From NCBI GenBank assembly GCA_947496705.1, contig CANMDW010000004.1, forward strand, positions 62,001 through 126,000: DNA of 64,000 bases, read 5' to 3'. The first letter of the stretch is position 1; the number at the start of each line of letters is the position of its first letter. The position numbers were made by a program, and so were the translations under genes. This DNA is from an uncultured Aquimarina sp. GTDB taxonomy: Bacteria > Bacteroidota > Bacteroidia > Flavobacteriales > Flavobacteriaceae. Below are positions 28,685-38,358 of this stretch, piece by piece. The notes under the pieces are model-generated. The model was not told the DNA's origin, searched no databases, and was given only the letters and a program-made list of their open reading frames with translations.

Positions 28685-31441
28685 ATGAGGTTTTTTTTAA
28701 TCACAATAATTATATTGAATACTAATTTTTCCTTGGCACAAGAAGCGAATGATACCATATCAATATCCTTTGATAGTGTTGAGGCAAGAGAAGTTTTAAA
28801 TCGTATTGAATCAACTACAGCGTATCGTTTTTACTTTGTAGAGGATTGGCTTGACAAAAAGTTAATCTCAGGCACTTATAAAGATGTTCCTATACATAAG
28901 GTTTTAGAGGATGTTTTTAATGAAACGGTGATTAACTTCTATATATTAAAGGGGAATAAGGTTATATTAACCCGTAACAATATTATATATGATGATCTCC
29001 CCGATGGTTTCTTTGGTAAAGCCAAAGATACCATGGTAGAAAAAAGAAATACCAAGGTTATTAAACCTGTGTTTTATACGGGTCAAAGATCTGCCAAAAA
29101 AATAGAAACAGTAAGAATAGGTAAGGAAAATAGACAAAATACACAAGAGCTGTTCACTCTTACCGGCTATGTAAAAAATATAAAAACAGGAAAACCCATA
29201 CCTAATCTGGCTATTGTAATTAAAGACACTGATATAGGTACAGAAACAACCCAAAACGGATTTTATGAATTACAATTACCTGCGGGGTCAAATATTCTGG
29301 AAACCAGCTCTCTTGGAATTGAAGATGTTCAAAAAAGGGTGATTATCTATAATAATGGCCGGTTAAATCTTAATCTTGATGAAAGCTTAGAATTATTAGA
29401 TGAAGTTATTTTACGGGCCGATATAGATAAAAATGTAAAAGATGCGATAACAGGAGCAGCAAAAGTTGATGTAGAAGAGTCAAAAAATATTCCTTTGGTA
29501 CTTGGGGAGCGGGATGTTTTAAAAGTAGCCACTTCTTTACCGGGGATTACAACTGCAGGAGAAGGAGCGGTAGGATTTAATGTAAGAGGAGGTAGATCTG
29601 ATCAGAATTTGATCCTGCTCGATGATGCGGTAGTATACAATCCTCAACACTTTTTCGGTATTTTTTCGGCATTAAATCCATTTACTCTTGGAGATGTAAA
29701 TATTTATAAAGGAAGTATTCCTGCAGAGTATGGAGGCAGGCTTTCCTCTGTTTTTGATATCAAAACCAAAGATGGTAATACAAAAGAGTTTGCAGGAGAA
29801 GCCTCTGTAGGCCCCGTTACGGGTAACCTGGCTCTTGAGATTCCTGTAATTAAGGACAAATCTGCTTTTTTGGTAGGAGGGAGAGGAGCGTATGCAAACT
29901 GGATCCTAAACTCATTAGACGAAGAATCGTTAGAGAATAGCGAAGCATCATTTTATGACGTTATTGCAAAATACAACCATAAGTTTGATGATAATAATAA
30001 AGTGAATGCTACAGGCTATTTTAGCAGAGATGATTTTAGTATTACCTCAGACTCCTTATATGTATATAGTAATAGGTTGTTGTCTCTAAATTGGGAACAC
30101 AGATTTAATGAAAAGAACAGAGGAAATTTAATACTGTCAAATAGCGGGTATAGTTTTGATATTGAATTTGATGGAGAATCCAATGATAATTTTGATCTTG
30201 GTTTTAGTATTGATGAGACCGAATTGAAACTAAAAATGAAATACCTGTATAGTGATAAGTATAAATTCGATTATGGGGTTTCTAGTAAGTTATATGTTGT
30301 ACGACCGGGAGATATTGAGCCCAAAGGCCCGCAGTCTATAGTAGCACCTTTTAGTACCCCCAAAGAAAGAGGTTTGGAGTCGGCAGCATTTGTTTCAGGT
30401 AAGCTGGAGTTAAGCAAAAAACTATTGGTAAATGCTGGCGTTCGTTATTCATTATACAATGCTCTTGGTGAATCCTCACAACAAATATTTGAAGATGGAC
30501 AGCCCAGAAATGAAGGTACCGTGATCGATACTTTGCGCTTTGATAAAAATGAAATATTCAAAACCTATGGAGGGGCCGAAGTTAGAGTATCGGCAAGATA
30601 TTTGCTAGGGCCCGATTTTTCTGTAAAGGCTAGTTATAATAATACATTTCAATACATCCATACCCTGTCGAATAACACAACAGTGTCGCCTATAGATACC
30701 TGGAAACTTTCAGATTTAAATATCAGGCCGCAAGAAGCAAACCAATACTCATTGGGGCTCTATAAGAATTTTAATGATAATATGTATGAGTTAAGCCTTG
30801 AAGGCTTTTACAAACGATCAAAGAATATCCTTGATTTTAAAGTTGGTGCGCAATTACTGCTCAATGAGAATATAGAGACCGAAGTAATTCAGGGAGAAGG
30901 AAAAGCATACGGAGTTGAGTTTTTATTAAAAAAGAATGAAGGAAGGCTCAATGGCTGGCTGGGGTATACATACTCCCGCTCATTTATTAAAGCAGATAGT
31001 GAATTTAGTGAAGAGCGTATCAATATGGGAGAGTATTTCCCTTCAAATTTTGATAAACCTCATGATATAAGTTTGGTCGCAAATTATAAGTTTACAAAGC
31101 GTTTTAGTGCTTCGGCTAACTTTGTGTACCAAACGGGGAGACCTGTTACATTTCCTATAGGGAGTTTTAACTTTAATGGATCAGAATTTGTCGTGTTTAG
31201 TGACCGAAATGAATTTAGAATCCCTGACTTTTATAGATTAGATCTGGCATTTAATGTTGAAGGAAATCATAAAATCAAAAAATTTGCTCATAGTTTCTGG
31301 ACAATTTCAATATATAATGTTTTAGGAAGAAATAATCCTTTTTCTGTATTTTTTGTTACCGAAAATGGCGAAGTAAAAGCTTTGAAGAGCTCGATTTTCT
31401 CAATTCCGGTTCCTTCAATCACATATAATTTTAAGTTTTAA
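28685..31441 (+). CDS. TonB-dependent outer membrane receptor with STN-like and carboxypeptidase-regulatory domains
   Basis: 918 residues with signal peptide (about 1-18). Order: a secretin/TonB short N-terminal-like domain (about 25-95, SISFDSVEAREVLNRIESTT), a CarboxypepD_reg-like sandwich (about 160-240, GYVKNIKTGKPIPNLAIVIKD, with residues quoted in part), the plug (about 255-375, ATSLPGITTAGEGAVGFNVRG, DQNLILLDDAVVYNP, EYGGRLSSVFDIKTKDGN) and the beta barrel to the C-terminal phenylalanine. The STN-like domain usually implies signalling to an anti-sigma factor, but no FecR or sigma gene is adjacent. With four downstream DUF4249 genes it forms a TonB-linked uptake operon; the substrate is unknown. 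Confidence 0.93.
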   Translation: MRFFLITIIILNTNFSLAQEANDTISISFDSVEAREVLNRIESTTAYRFYFVEDWLDKKLISGTYKDVPIHKVLEDVFNETVINFYILKGNKVILTRNNIIYDDLPDGFFGKAKDTMVEKRNTKVIKPVFYTGQRSAKKIETVRIGKENRQNTQELFTLTGYVKNIKTGKPIPNLAIVIKDTDIGTETTQNGFYELQLPAGSNILETSSLGIEDVQKRVIIYNNGRLNLNLDESLELLDEVILRADIDKNVKDAITGAAKVDVEESKNIPLVLGERDVLKVATSLPGITTAGEGAVGFNVRGGRSDQNLILLDDAVVYNPQHFFGIFSALNPFTLGDVNIYKGSIPAEYGGRLSSVFDIKTKDGNTKEFAGEASVGPVTGNLALEIPVIKDKSAFLVGGRGAYANWILNSLDEESLENSEASFYDVIAKYNHKFDDNNKVNATGYFSRDDFSITSDSLYVYSNRLLSLNWEHRFNEKNRGNLILSNSGYSFDIEFDGESNDNFDLGFSIDETELKLKMKYLYSDKYKFDYGVSSKLYVVRPGDIEPKGPQSIVAPFSTPKERGLESAAFVSGKLELSKKLLVNAGVRYSLYNALGESSQQIFEDGQPRNEGTVIDTLRFDKNEIFKTYGGAEVRVSARYLLGPDFSVKASYNNTFQYIHTLSNNTTVSPIDTWKLSDLNIRPQEANQYSLGLYKNFNDNMYELSLEGFYKRSKNILDFKVGAQLLLNENIETEVIQGEGKAYGVEFLLKKNEGRLNGWLGYTYSRSFIKADSEFSEERINMGEYFPSNFDKPHDISLVANYKFTKRFSASANFVYQTGRPVTFPIGSFNFNGSEFVVFSDRNEFRIPDFYRLDLAFNVEGNHKIKKFAHSFWTISIYNVLGRNNPFSVFFVTENGEVKALKSSIFSIPVPSITYNFKF

Positions 31442-31465
31442 TTGATGAAATTATAGCATTACATT

Positions 31466-32668
31466 ATGATACTTAAAAACACACATTTGACCTTACTCAT
31501 AATACCAGTTTCTTTTGTGGTAAGTACATGTGTGGAACCTTTTGAAATAGAAGACGGGAGTTTTGAAAGTGTATTGGTGGTGAATGCGATTTTGACTAAC
31601 GAAATGAAACAACAAGAGATTCTGTTATCTCGTACATTTTCCCTAAAAGCAGAACAGCAAGGTTCACCCGAAGAACGTAATGCCACTGTAAGAATTGTTG
31701 ATGATCTGCAAAACGAGTATGTTTTTCAGGAAACCGATCCCGGGAGATATGTTTCAACAGCTATTTTTAGCGCACAGCCAGGTAGGAATTATCGGTTGTT
31801 GATCATGACAAGTGACGGTCGGTCTTATGCTTCAGAACCTAATTCGCTTACGGCTAGTAACCCGATTGATAAGTTATATGCCGAAAGAATAATTAATGAT
31901 GATGGTATAGAAGGGATGGGTATTTTTGTAGATAGTTTTGATCCAACCGGTAATGCCACATTTTATCGGTATGAGTATAAAGAAACCTATAAAATTGAAG
32001 CTCCGGCATGGTCCCCGTGGAAAGCTGTAGTAATCCAGGAGAGACCTCCTATTGTAGAAGCGGTTCCCAAAACAGACCTGAATGATCGATTTTGTTATAA
32101 TACCAAATTTTCTAAAACGATCATCATCAACAGTACAGAAGACCTGGAAGAGGATAAAGTGGATAGGTTCTTGGTTCGATTTATCAGAAGTGACGATTTT
32201 ATGTTGAGAAGACGCTACAGTATTTTGGTACGTCAATATGTGCAATCCAGAGAGGCGAAGGCGTTTTATGAGGTGCTAAAAGATTTCTCAGATCCAGAGA
32301 GCTTGTTTTCTCAGACACAACCCGGGTTTATTGTGGGTAATGTGTTTTCAGCAGACAATTCACAAGAGAATGTCTTAGGCTTTTTTGAGGTATCCACAGT
32401 ATCATCACAAAGGATATTCTTTAATTTTAGAGATTTTTTTCCTGTAGAGGCTCTACCTCCTTATGTTGACGAATGTATAAGGTTTACGGCTCAGTTGTAT
32501 CCTCCTCCTGATGAGCCATCTCTGGTGAATGCATTAGGACCTGCTATCGACTATATATTTTTTGATTTCACTAAAGGTTTAGTACCTCCTTTCGTCTTGG
32601 TGCCAAGAGTATGTGGAGACTGTACCGTATTAGGCAGTAATATTGTCCCCGATTTTTGGGAAGATTAA
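31466..32668 (+). CDS. DUF4249 family protein, paralogue 1
   Basis: 400 residues. Hydrophobic N-terminus ending STCVEPFEIED, with Cys a probable lipid site although the residue before it (T) is unusual. The N-terminal beta domain has NAILTNEMKQQEILLSRTFSL; the rest has FVDSFDPTGNATFYRYEYKETY, RFLVRFIRSDDFMLRRRYS and FYEVLKDFSDPESLFSQTQPG. The end is RVCGDCTVLGSNIVPDFWED. DUF4249 proteins are found beside TonB receptors and are believed to be surface-exposed binding lipoproteins; ligand unknown. The MG2-like gene starts 4 bp after the stop. Part of a set of four paralogues (see 34486, 35727, 36950). Confidence 0.9.
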   Translation: MILKNTHLTLLIIPVSFVVSTCVEPFEIEDGSFESVLVVNAILTNEMKQQEILLSRTFSLKAEQQGSPEERNATVRIVDDLQNEYVFQETDPGRYVSTAIFSAQPGRNYRLLIMTSDGRSYASEPNSLTASNPIDKLYAERIINDDGIEGMGIFVDSFDPTGNATFYRYEYKETYKIEAPAWSPWKAVVIQERPPIVEAVPKTDLNDRFCYNTKFSKTIIINSTEDLEEDKVDRFLVRFIRSDDFMLRRRYSILVRQYVQSREAKAFYEVLKDFSDPESLFSQTQPGFIVGNVFSADNSQENVLGFFEVSTVSSQRIFFNFRDFFPVEALPPYVDECIRFTAQLYPPPDEPSLVNALGPAIDYIFFDFTKGLVPPFVLVPRVCGDCTVLGSNIVPDFWED

Positions 32669-32672
32669 TTTT

Positions 32673-34469
32673 ATGAACATTATGAATAAGCATGTTTTAT
32701 TGTATGTAGTAGTTTTTTTTATATATCAGAGCATATTGTATCCTCAATCTGCAATGGTAAATAAGGATATAATAAAATACACAGAAATACCCCAGGAAAA
32801 TATTTTTGTGCATCATAATACTTCACTATTATTTACAGGAGAATATTTATATTATAGGGTATATTGTATAAATTCAAAAGTCAATAATCTAAGTGATATT
32901 AGTAAAATTGCCTATTTAGAACTTATAGGAGAAGATAAAAAAACAGTTTTTAAGCATAAAATCAGATTAGAAAATGGATTGGGTCAGGGAGATTTTTTTG
33001 TACCGGTAAATATAGAGTCGGGTAATTATAAACTTATAGGATATACAGAATGGATGAAAAATGTAAAAGGCGATCATTTTTTTCAAAGCGATATCAGTAT
33101 CATTAATCCATATCAGAGCAATCAAAAATCCATACGGGCAGAGGTCAATGAATTAGGAGAATATATAACTAATATTCAGATCGCGCAGAAAGAGAAGAAA
33201 GGAGAGGCGTCATCGAGAAATACGGTTACGGGCCTGGTGCTTATGACAAGTCAAAAAAAATTCACAAAAAGAGAAAAAGTTTCTTTACAACTCAAAAAAA
33301 CAGGAAACACAGCAATGTCTGGCAACTATTCCCTTTCAGTGAGAAAAGAAGATACTATAGAAACCCCAACAATGCATACGACCGGAACCTATTCCTCATT
33401 GTTTAAAAATGGGAATACGAAACGAAAAACGGGCGATTCAAAAATAAATATTCCCGAACTTAGAGGAGCGCTAATTTCAGGAAAAGTAACTGTAAAAAAA
33501 TCAGGCGTAGTAGCAGCCAATAAAAAAGTTGCTATATCAATACCGGGAAAAGAATATGGATTAAAAATAGCCACAACCAATGAGGAAGGAATCTTCTATT
33601 TTAATGTAGATAAAGAATATATAGAAACAAATGCATTTGTTCAGGTATTGGGTAATAAGGAACAATATAGAATAACATTGAATAAGGCTATTTCTCCGGA
33701 TTATACAAACCTGAAGTTTAATAAATTCAAGATCACTCCTGCAATGAAAGATATGATTGTAGAGCGTAGTGTCTATAACCAGATCAGGAATGGATATTTT
33801 TCTGTAAAACCTGATACGCTGGAACCTGTGAAGAAGATACATCCGTTCTATGAAAAAAAAGGAATGGTATATAATTTGGATGATTATACCAGGTTTCCAA
33901 CGATAAGAGAAACACTCATAGAAATAGTTGATAATGCTTGGATTAAGAAAAATAAAAATGGAGAGTATACTTTTCAGGTAAGAGCATATAACCCCACCTA
34001 TGATGATTACGGAATCTTACCCTTGGTTATCATAGACGGTGTTTTGTTACAGGATCATGATGATATAGTAGAATATAATGCTAAAAAAGTTCAGAAGATA
34101 CACCTTTTAAGAGATCGATATTTTTTGGGTTCACAAATATTTCAAGGAGTGATAGATATAGAAACTATCGATGGCGAGTATTATACATCTATTATGAAAG
34201 AAGGGGTGTTTACTATCGAACTCCCTAAACCCTTACCGGTAAAAAGATATTATAGAGAGCATTATAATGAGATCAGTAAAAGCACCACAGATCATATTCC
34301 CGATTTCAGGCACCAACTGCTTTGGATGCCGAATATTAAATTAAATGAGGAAGAAATGACCATAGATTTTTTTACATCGGATAATACAGGGAATTATGAA
34401 ATTTGCCTGGAAGGTTTTACCAAAGAAGGAAAACCAATTTCAATTAAAGAAACGATACTGGTAGAATAA
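32673..34469 (+). CDS. MG2-like domain protein in the TonB/DUF4249 operon
   Basis: About 598 residues from the ATG at 32673, chosen because an earlier in-frame ATG (32643) overlaps the previous gene. A signal peptide (HVLLYVVVFFIYQSILYPQS) is followed by a beta-sandwich region with IFVHHNTSLLFTGEYLYYRVY and GDFFVPVNIESGNYKLIGYTEW, the pattern of the macroglobulin MG2 domain found in many Bacteroidota envelope proteins. The middle has further sandwich repeats. The C-terminus has VIIDGVLLQDHDDIVEYNA and ends in ETILVE. No catalytic motif. Probably an envelope partner of the TonB receptor. Confidence 0.75.
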   Translation: MNIMNKHVLLYVVVFFIYQSILYPQSAMVNKDIIKYTEIPQENIFVHHNTSLLFTGEYLYYRVYCINSKVNNLSDISKIAYLELIGEDKKTVFKHKIRLENGLGQGDFFVPVNIESGNYKLIGYTEWMKNVKGDHFFQSDISIINPYQSNQKSIRAEVNELGEYITNIQIAQKEKKGEASSRNTVTGLVLMTSQKKFTKREKVSLQLKKTGNTAMSGNYSLSVRKEDTIETPTMHTTGTYSSLFKNGNTKRKTGDSKINIPELRGALISGKVTVKKSGVVAANKKVAISIPGKEYGLKIATTNEEGIFYFNVDKEYIETNAFVQVLGNKEQYRITLNKAISPDYTNLKFNKFKITPAMKDMIVERSVYNQIRNGYFSVKPDTLEPVKKIHPFYEKKGMVYNLDDYTRFPTIRETLIEIVDNAWIKKNKNGEYTFQVRAYNPTYDDYGILPLVIIDGVLLQDHDDIVEYNAKKVQKIHLLRDRYFLGSQIFQGVIDIETIDGEYYTSIMKEGVFTIELPKPLPVKRYYREHYNEISKSTTDHIPDFRHQLLWMPNIKLNEEEMTIDFFTSDNTGNYEICLEGFTKEGKPISIKETILVE

Positions 34470-34485
34470 GTATAAGATTAAAATT

Positions 34486-35712
34486 ATGATGTTTAAAAAA
34501 ACAAAGCAGATATTACTGTTACTTTTAAGCCCATGTTTGTTAGGTACTTGCACAGAACCATTTGAAATTGAAACAGAAGGTTTTGAAAGTATATTGGTAG
34601 TGAATGCAATACTAACAGGTGAAGTAAAACAACAGGAAATCCTGCTGTCCCGTACATTTTCCTTAAAAGCAGAAGAAGCCAGATCACCCGAAGAGCGTAA
34701 TGCCACTGTAAAAGTTGTGGATGATCTGCAAAACGAGTATATTTTTCAGGAAACCGATCCCGGTAAATATGTTTCAACGGTTATTTTTAGTGCACAACCA
34801 GGTAGGAGTTATCAATTATTCGTTACTACAAATGATGGCCGGTCTTATGCTTCCGAACCTAATTCGTTGGCGCCCTCTAATCCCATCGATAATCTATATG
34901 CAGAAAGAATGATTAATGATGATGATATAGAAGGAATAGGTGTTTTTATAGATAGTTTTGATCCACCCGGTAATGCGATATTTTATCGGTATGAGTTTGA
35001 GGAAACCTATAAAATCGAAGCTCCGGCATGGTCTCCTTTTGAGGCTTCAATCATTGACGAAAAGCCTGCCGATGGTGGTCAACCTATAGTATTGGCTGTC
35101 CCAAAACAAGACCTGAACGATCGGTTTTGTTATGATACTAAATTTTCTAAGGCAATAATTACTGTCAGTACAGAAGAACTGACAGAAAACAAAATAGATA
35201 GATTTTTGGTTCGGTTTATCAGAAGTGATGATTTTATGCTGCGAAGCCGCTATAGTATTTTGGTACGGCAATATGTGCAATCCAGAGAGGAACAGGCATT
35301 TTATGAAGTACTTAAAGATTTTTCTGATCCAGAGAGCTTGTTTTCTCAAACACAACCGGGATTTATCGTTGGTAATGTGTTTTCAGTAGATAATTCACAA
35401 GAGAATGTGTTAGGTCTTTTTGAAGTATCTACAATATCTTCGCAAAGGATATTCTTTAATTTTAGAGATTTTTTTCCTATCGAAAGACCTCCTCCTTTTG
35501 TAGATGAATGTCAAAGATTTACCCCAGCAAATACTCTAGAACCCCCATTAGGAGAAACTACTTTGGTTGATGCTTTAAAATTTGGAGATGCTATATTTTT
35601 TAGTCTTAATGGTGAAAATAATACATTTAAACCTTTTATTTTGGTGCCAAGAATATGTGGAGATTGTACAGTATTAGGAAGTAATATTGTTCCTGATTTT
35701 TGGAAAGATTAA
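34486..35712 (+). CDS. DUF4249 family protein, paralogue 2
   Basis: 408 residues; 34489 is an alternative start. The N-terminal signal ends GTCTEPFEIETEGFE. It shares long stretches with paralogue 1 (SILVRQYVQSREEQAFYEVL; LKDFSDPESLFSQTQPGF; RICGDCTVLGSNIVPDFWKD), while the segments before the final CGDC differ most, e.g. LVDALKFGDAIFFSLNGEN. Follows the MG2-like gene by 16 bp. The next gene's start lies 14 bp after its stop. Confidence 0.9.
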   Translation: MMFKKTKQILLLLLSPCLLGTCTEPFEIETEGFESILVVNAILTGEVKQQEILLSRTFSLKAEEARSPEERNATVKVVDDLQNEYIFQETDPGKYVSTVIFSAQPGRSYQLFVTTNDGRSYASEPNSLAPSNPIDNLYAERMINDDDIEGIGVFIDSFDPPGNAIFYRYEFEETYKIEAPAWSPFEASIIDEKPADGGQPIVLAVPKQDLNDRFCYDTKFSKAIITVSTEELTENKIDRFLVRFIRSDDFMLRSRYSILVRQYVQSREEQAFYEVLKDFSDPESLFSQTQPGFIVGNVFSVDNSQENVLGLFEVSTISSQRIFFNFRDFFPIERPPPFVDECQRFTPANTLEPPLGETTLVDALKFGDAIFFSLNGENNTFKPFILVPRICGDCTVLGSNIVPDFWKD

Positions 35713-35726
35713 TATTTAAGAAAATC

Positions 35727-36932
35727 ATGATACTTAAAAAAACACATCCAATTGTACTTATGATGCTGGTTTCTTTTACCATAAGCACTTGTGTAGAACC
35801 ATTTGAAATAGAAGATGATACTTTTGAAAGTATATTGGTAGTAAATGCAATACTGACAGATGAAGTAAAACAACAGGAAATTCTGTTATCCCGTACATTT
35901 TCCTTAAAAGCAGAAGATGCCGGGTCACCCGAAGAGCGTAATGCCAATGTAAAAATTGTTGATGATCTGCAAAACGAATATATTTTTCAGGAAACCGATC
36001 CCGGAAAATATGTTTCAACAGCTATTTTTAGTGCACAGCCAGGTAGAAGTTATCAGTTGCTAATTACAACAAGTGACGGTCGGTCTTATGCTTCAGAACC
36101 TAACTCGCTTTCAGCAAATACTCAAATTGATAGGCTCTATGCAGAAAGAATAATTAATGATGATGGTATAGAAGGGATAGGTATTTTTGTAGATAGCTTT
36201 GATCCAACGGGCAATGCTATATTTTATCGGTATGAATACGAAGAAACCTATAAAATCGTAGCCCCTTCCTGGTCTCCTCTTGAGGCAATAATCCTATCAG
36301 ATAATCCCCCTGCAGTAGAAGTGATTCCAAAAACAGACCCGAATGATCGATTTTGTTATAAGACCATACCTTCTAATAGAATAATTATTACGAGTACAGA
36401 TGATCTAAGTGAAAATAGAATAGATAGGTTTCTGGTTCGGTTTATCAGAAGTGATGATTTTATCCTTCGAACCCGATATAGTATTTTGGTACATCAGTTT
36501 GTGCAATCCAGAGAGGTACAGGCATTTTATGAAGCACTCAAGGACTTTTCCGACCCAGAGAGTTTATTCTCTCAAACACAACCTGGTTTTATTGCCGGTA
36601 ATGTTTTCGCCGTAGATAATTCAGAGGAGAATGTTTTGGGGTATTTTGAGATATCTACAGTGTCATCACAAAGGATATTCTTTAATTTTAGTGATTTTTT
36701 CCCTGTTGAGGACCCTCCTGATTTTGTTGATGAATGCCAAAGAGTAGACGTAGCCCTTTTTCCGGGGCTTGGCGAACCTTCGTTGATTAATGCACTAAGG
36801 TTTGCAGATTTTATTTTTTTTAATTTTGCATCTAGTGGAGATGCCCCACTAGTTTTAAAACTTGTGCCTAGGGTATGCGGAGATTGTACAGTATTAGGAA
36901 GCAATATTGTCCCCGATTTTTGGGAAGAATGA
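35727..36932 (+). CDS. DUF4249 family protein, paralogue 3
   Basis: About 402 residues from the ATG at 35727. An earlier ATG at 35700 overlaps the preceding stop, and the paralogues begin with M-I-L-K-K, so 35727 is preferred. Signal end STCVEPFEIEDDTFE. Conserved cores as in the other copies, with VRFIRSDDFILRTRYSILVH and RVCGDCTVLGSNIVPDFWEE; cysteines in RFCYKT, DECQRV and CGDC are shared with the other copies. Same ligand class expected; differences cluster at about 300-370. Confidence 0.9.
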   Translation: MILKKTHPIVLMMLVSFTISTCVEPFEIEDDTFESILVVNAILTDEVKQQEILLSRTFSLKAEDAGSPEERNANVKIVDDLQNEYIFQETDPGKYVSTAIFSAQPGRSYQLLITTSDGRSYASEPNSLSANTQIDRLYAERIINDDGIEGIGIFVDSFDPTGNAIFYRYEYEETYKIVAPSWSPLEAIILSDNPPAVEVIPKTDPNDRFCYKTIPSNRIIITSTDDLSENRIDRFLVRFIRSDDFILRTRYSILVHQFVQSREVQAFYEALKDFSDPESLFSQTQPGFIAGNVFAVDNSEENVLGYFEISTVSSQRIFFNFSDFFPVEDPPDFVDECQRVDVALFPGLGEPSLINALRFADFIFFNFASSGDAPLVLKLVPRVCGDCTVLGSNIVPDFWEE

Positions 36933-36949
36933 AAATTTTTAAAAGAATC

Positions 36950-38149
36950 ATGATGATACTTAAAAAAACATATTCATTTTTACTTATAGTTCTGGTTTCT
37001 TTTACCATAAGTACTTGCACAGAACCTTTTGAAATAGAAGATGATACTTTTGAAAATATTTTGGTAGTAAATGCAATACTGACAGATGAAGTAAAACAAC
37101 AGGAAGTCCTGCTGTCCCGCACATTTTCTTTAAAAGCAGAAGAATCAGAATTATCAACAGAAAGAAACGCTACTGTAAAAGTTGTCGATGACCTGCAAAA
37201 TGAGTATATTTTTCAGGAAACCGATCCCGGAAAATATGTTTCAACAGCTATTTTTAGTGCACAGCCAGGACGAACGTATCAATTGTTAATTAATACCAAT
37301 GACGGAAAATCATATACTTCAAATCCTGAGACTTTACCCCAAAGTGTGCAGATTGATAATCTGTATGCAGAAAGAATGGTTAATGATGATGAGATTGAAG
37401 GAGTGGGTATTTTTATTGATAGTTCAGATCCAACCGGCATTTCGAATTTTTATCGTTACGAATATGAAGAGACCTATAAGATCATCGCTCCATCAGTGAT
37501 TACCTCAGAATTTAGAGTAGTTTCTGAATCCCCTTTGGCGCTTGATCTTTTTCCAACAACAGAGGAGAGGGTTTGTTATAAAACTGAATTTTCAAACAAT
37601 ATTATTTTCAATAATACTACTGATCTTACTGAAAATAAGATTAGAAGGTTTTTAGTGAGATTTATCCCAGATAATGACTTTAAAATACGCACCAGGTATA
37701 GTATTCTGGTACATCAGTTTGTACAATCTAAAGCGGCTTTTTCGTTTTATGAAACCCTGCAGGAATTCTCTGATCCAGAGAGTATATTTTCTCAAACACA
37801 ACCAGGCTTTATACCAGGTAATATTTTTTCAGAAAACAATTTGAATGAAAAAGTCCTGGGTCTTTTTGAGGTTTCTTCAGTATCATCACAAAGAATATTT
37901 TTCAGTTTTAGAGATTTATATCCGGTAGAAGGTATATTTCCTTATATAGAAGATTGCACTCCATTGACCCCTGAAAATTTTGGTGCAGCTGCAATATTGG
38001 CTTTAGTAATTCGTAGAAGAGAGTTTTTGTATTTATACCCTAATGACGATCCTCAACCTGGAGAAGGCCCATATTACTTTGTTCCAGCTGCATGCGGGGA
38101 TTGTACGGTGTTAGGAAGTGCCACGGCGCCCGATTTCTGGCAGGATTAG
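36950..38149 (+). CDS. DUF4249 family protein, paralogue 4
   Basis: About 399 residues from 36950 (36953 also possible; earlier ATGs at 36875 and 36929 would add a basic leader not found in the other copies). Signal end STCTEPFEIEDDTFENILVV. It is the most divergent copy (RFLVRFIPDNDFKIRTRYS; AACGDCTVLGSATAPDFWQD) but keeps the cysteine motif and LKAE leader of the binding domain. Last gene of the operon; a dispersed repeat follows at 38172. Confidence 0.9.
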   Translation: MMILKKTYSFLLIVLVSFTISTCTEPFEIEDDTFENILVVNAILTDEVKQQEVLLSRTFSLKAEESELSTERNATVKVVDDLQNEYIFQETDPGKYVSTAIFSAQPGRTYQLLINTNDGKSYTSNPETLPQSVQIDNLYAERMVNDDEIEGVGIFIDSSDPTGISNFYRYEYEETYKIIAPSVITSEFRVVSESPLALDLFPTTEERVCYKTEFSNNIIFNNTTDLTENKIRRFLVRFIPDNDFKIRTRYSILVHQFVQSKAAFSFYETLQEFSDPESIFSQTQPGFIPGNIFSENNLNEKVLGLFEVSSVSSQRIFFSFRDLYPVEGIFPYIEDCTPLTPENFGAAAILALVIRRREFLYLYPNDDPQPGEGPYYFVPAACGDCTVLGSATAPDFWQD

Positions 38150-38171
38150 GAAGCGATTTATATCCTTTTTA

Positions 38172-38274
38172 TTTTTTTAATCTAAAGAATTACTTAAAAC
38201 CTGTCTGCCGATCCAGGCAGGCCTCAAGGATACCTGGCCGGCAAGGCAGGGTCGGTTTCAAGAATTTTTTTATT
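38172..38274. repeat. Dispersed repeat with conserved ends and variable GC-rich core, copy B
   Basis: Shares ends with the copy at 27541-27634, but the core is different: CCTGTCTGCCGATCCAGGCAGG (38200-38221) and a second GC-rich palindrome (38230-38250). Located between the DUF4249 operon and comM; may act as a terminator for the operon. Confidence 0.6.
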
Positions 38275-38358
38275 TTTTTTAAGCTCCCATACAAAATCCT
38301 GGTTTCATTTTTTGAAACTCCTTTCAATTACTTTTGCTTGTATGCAAAAATATAGAAT

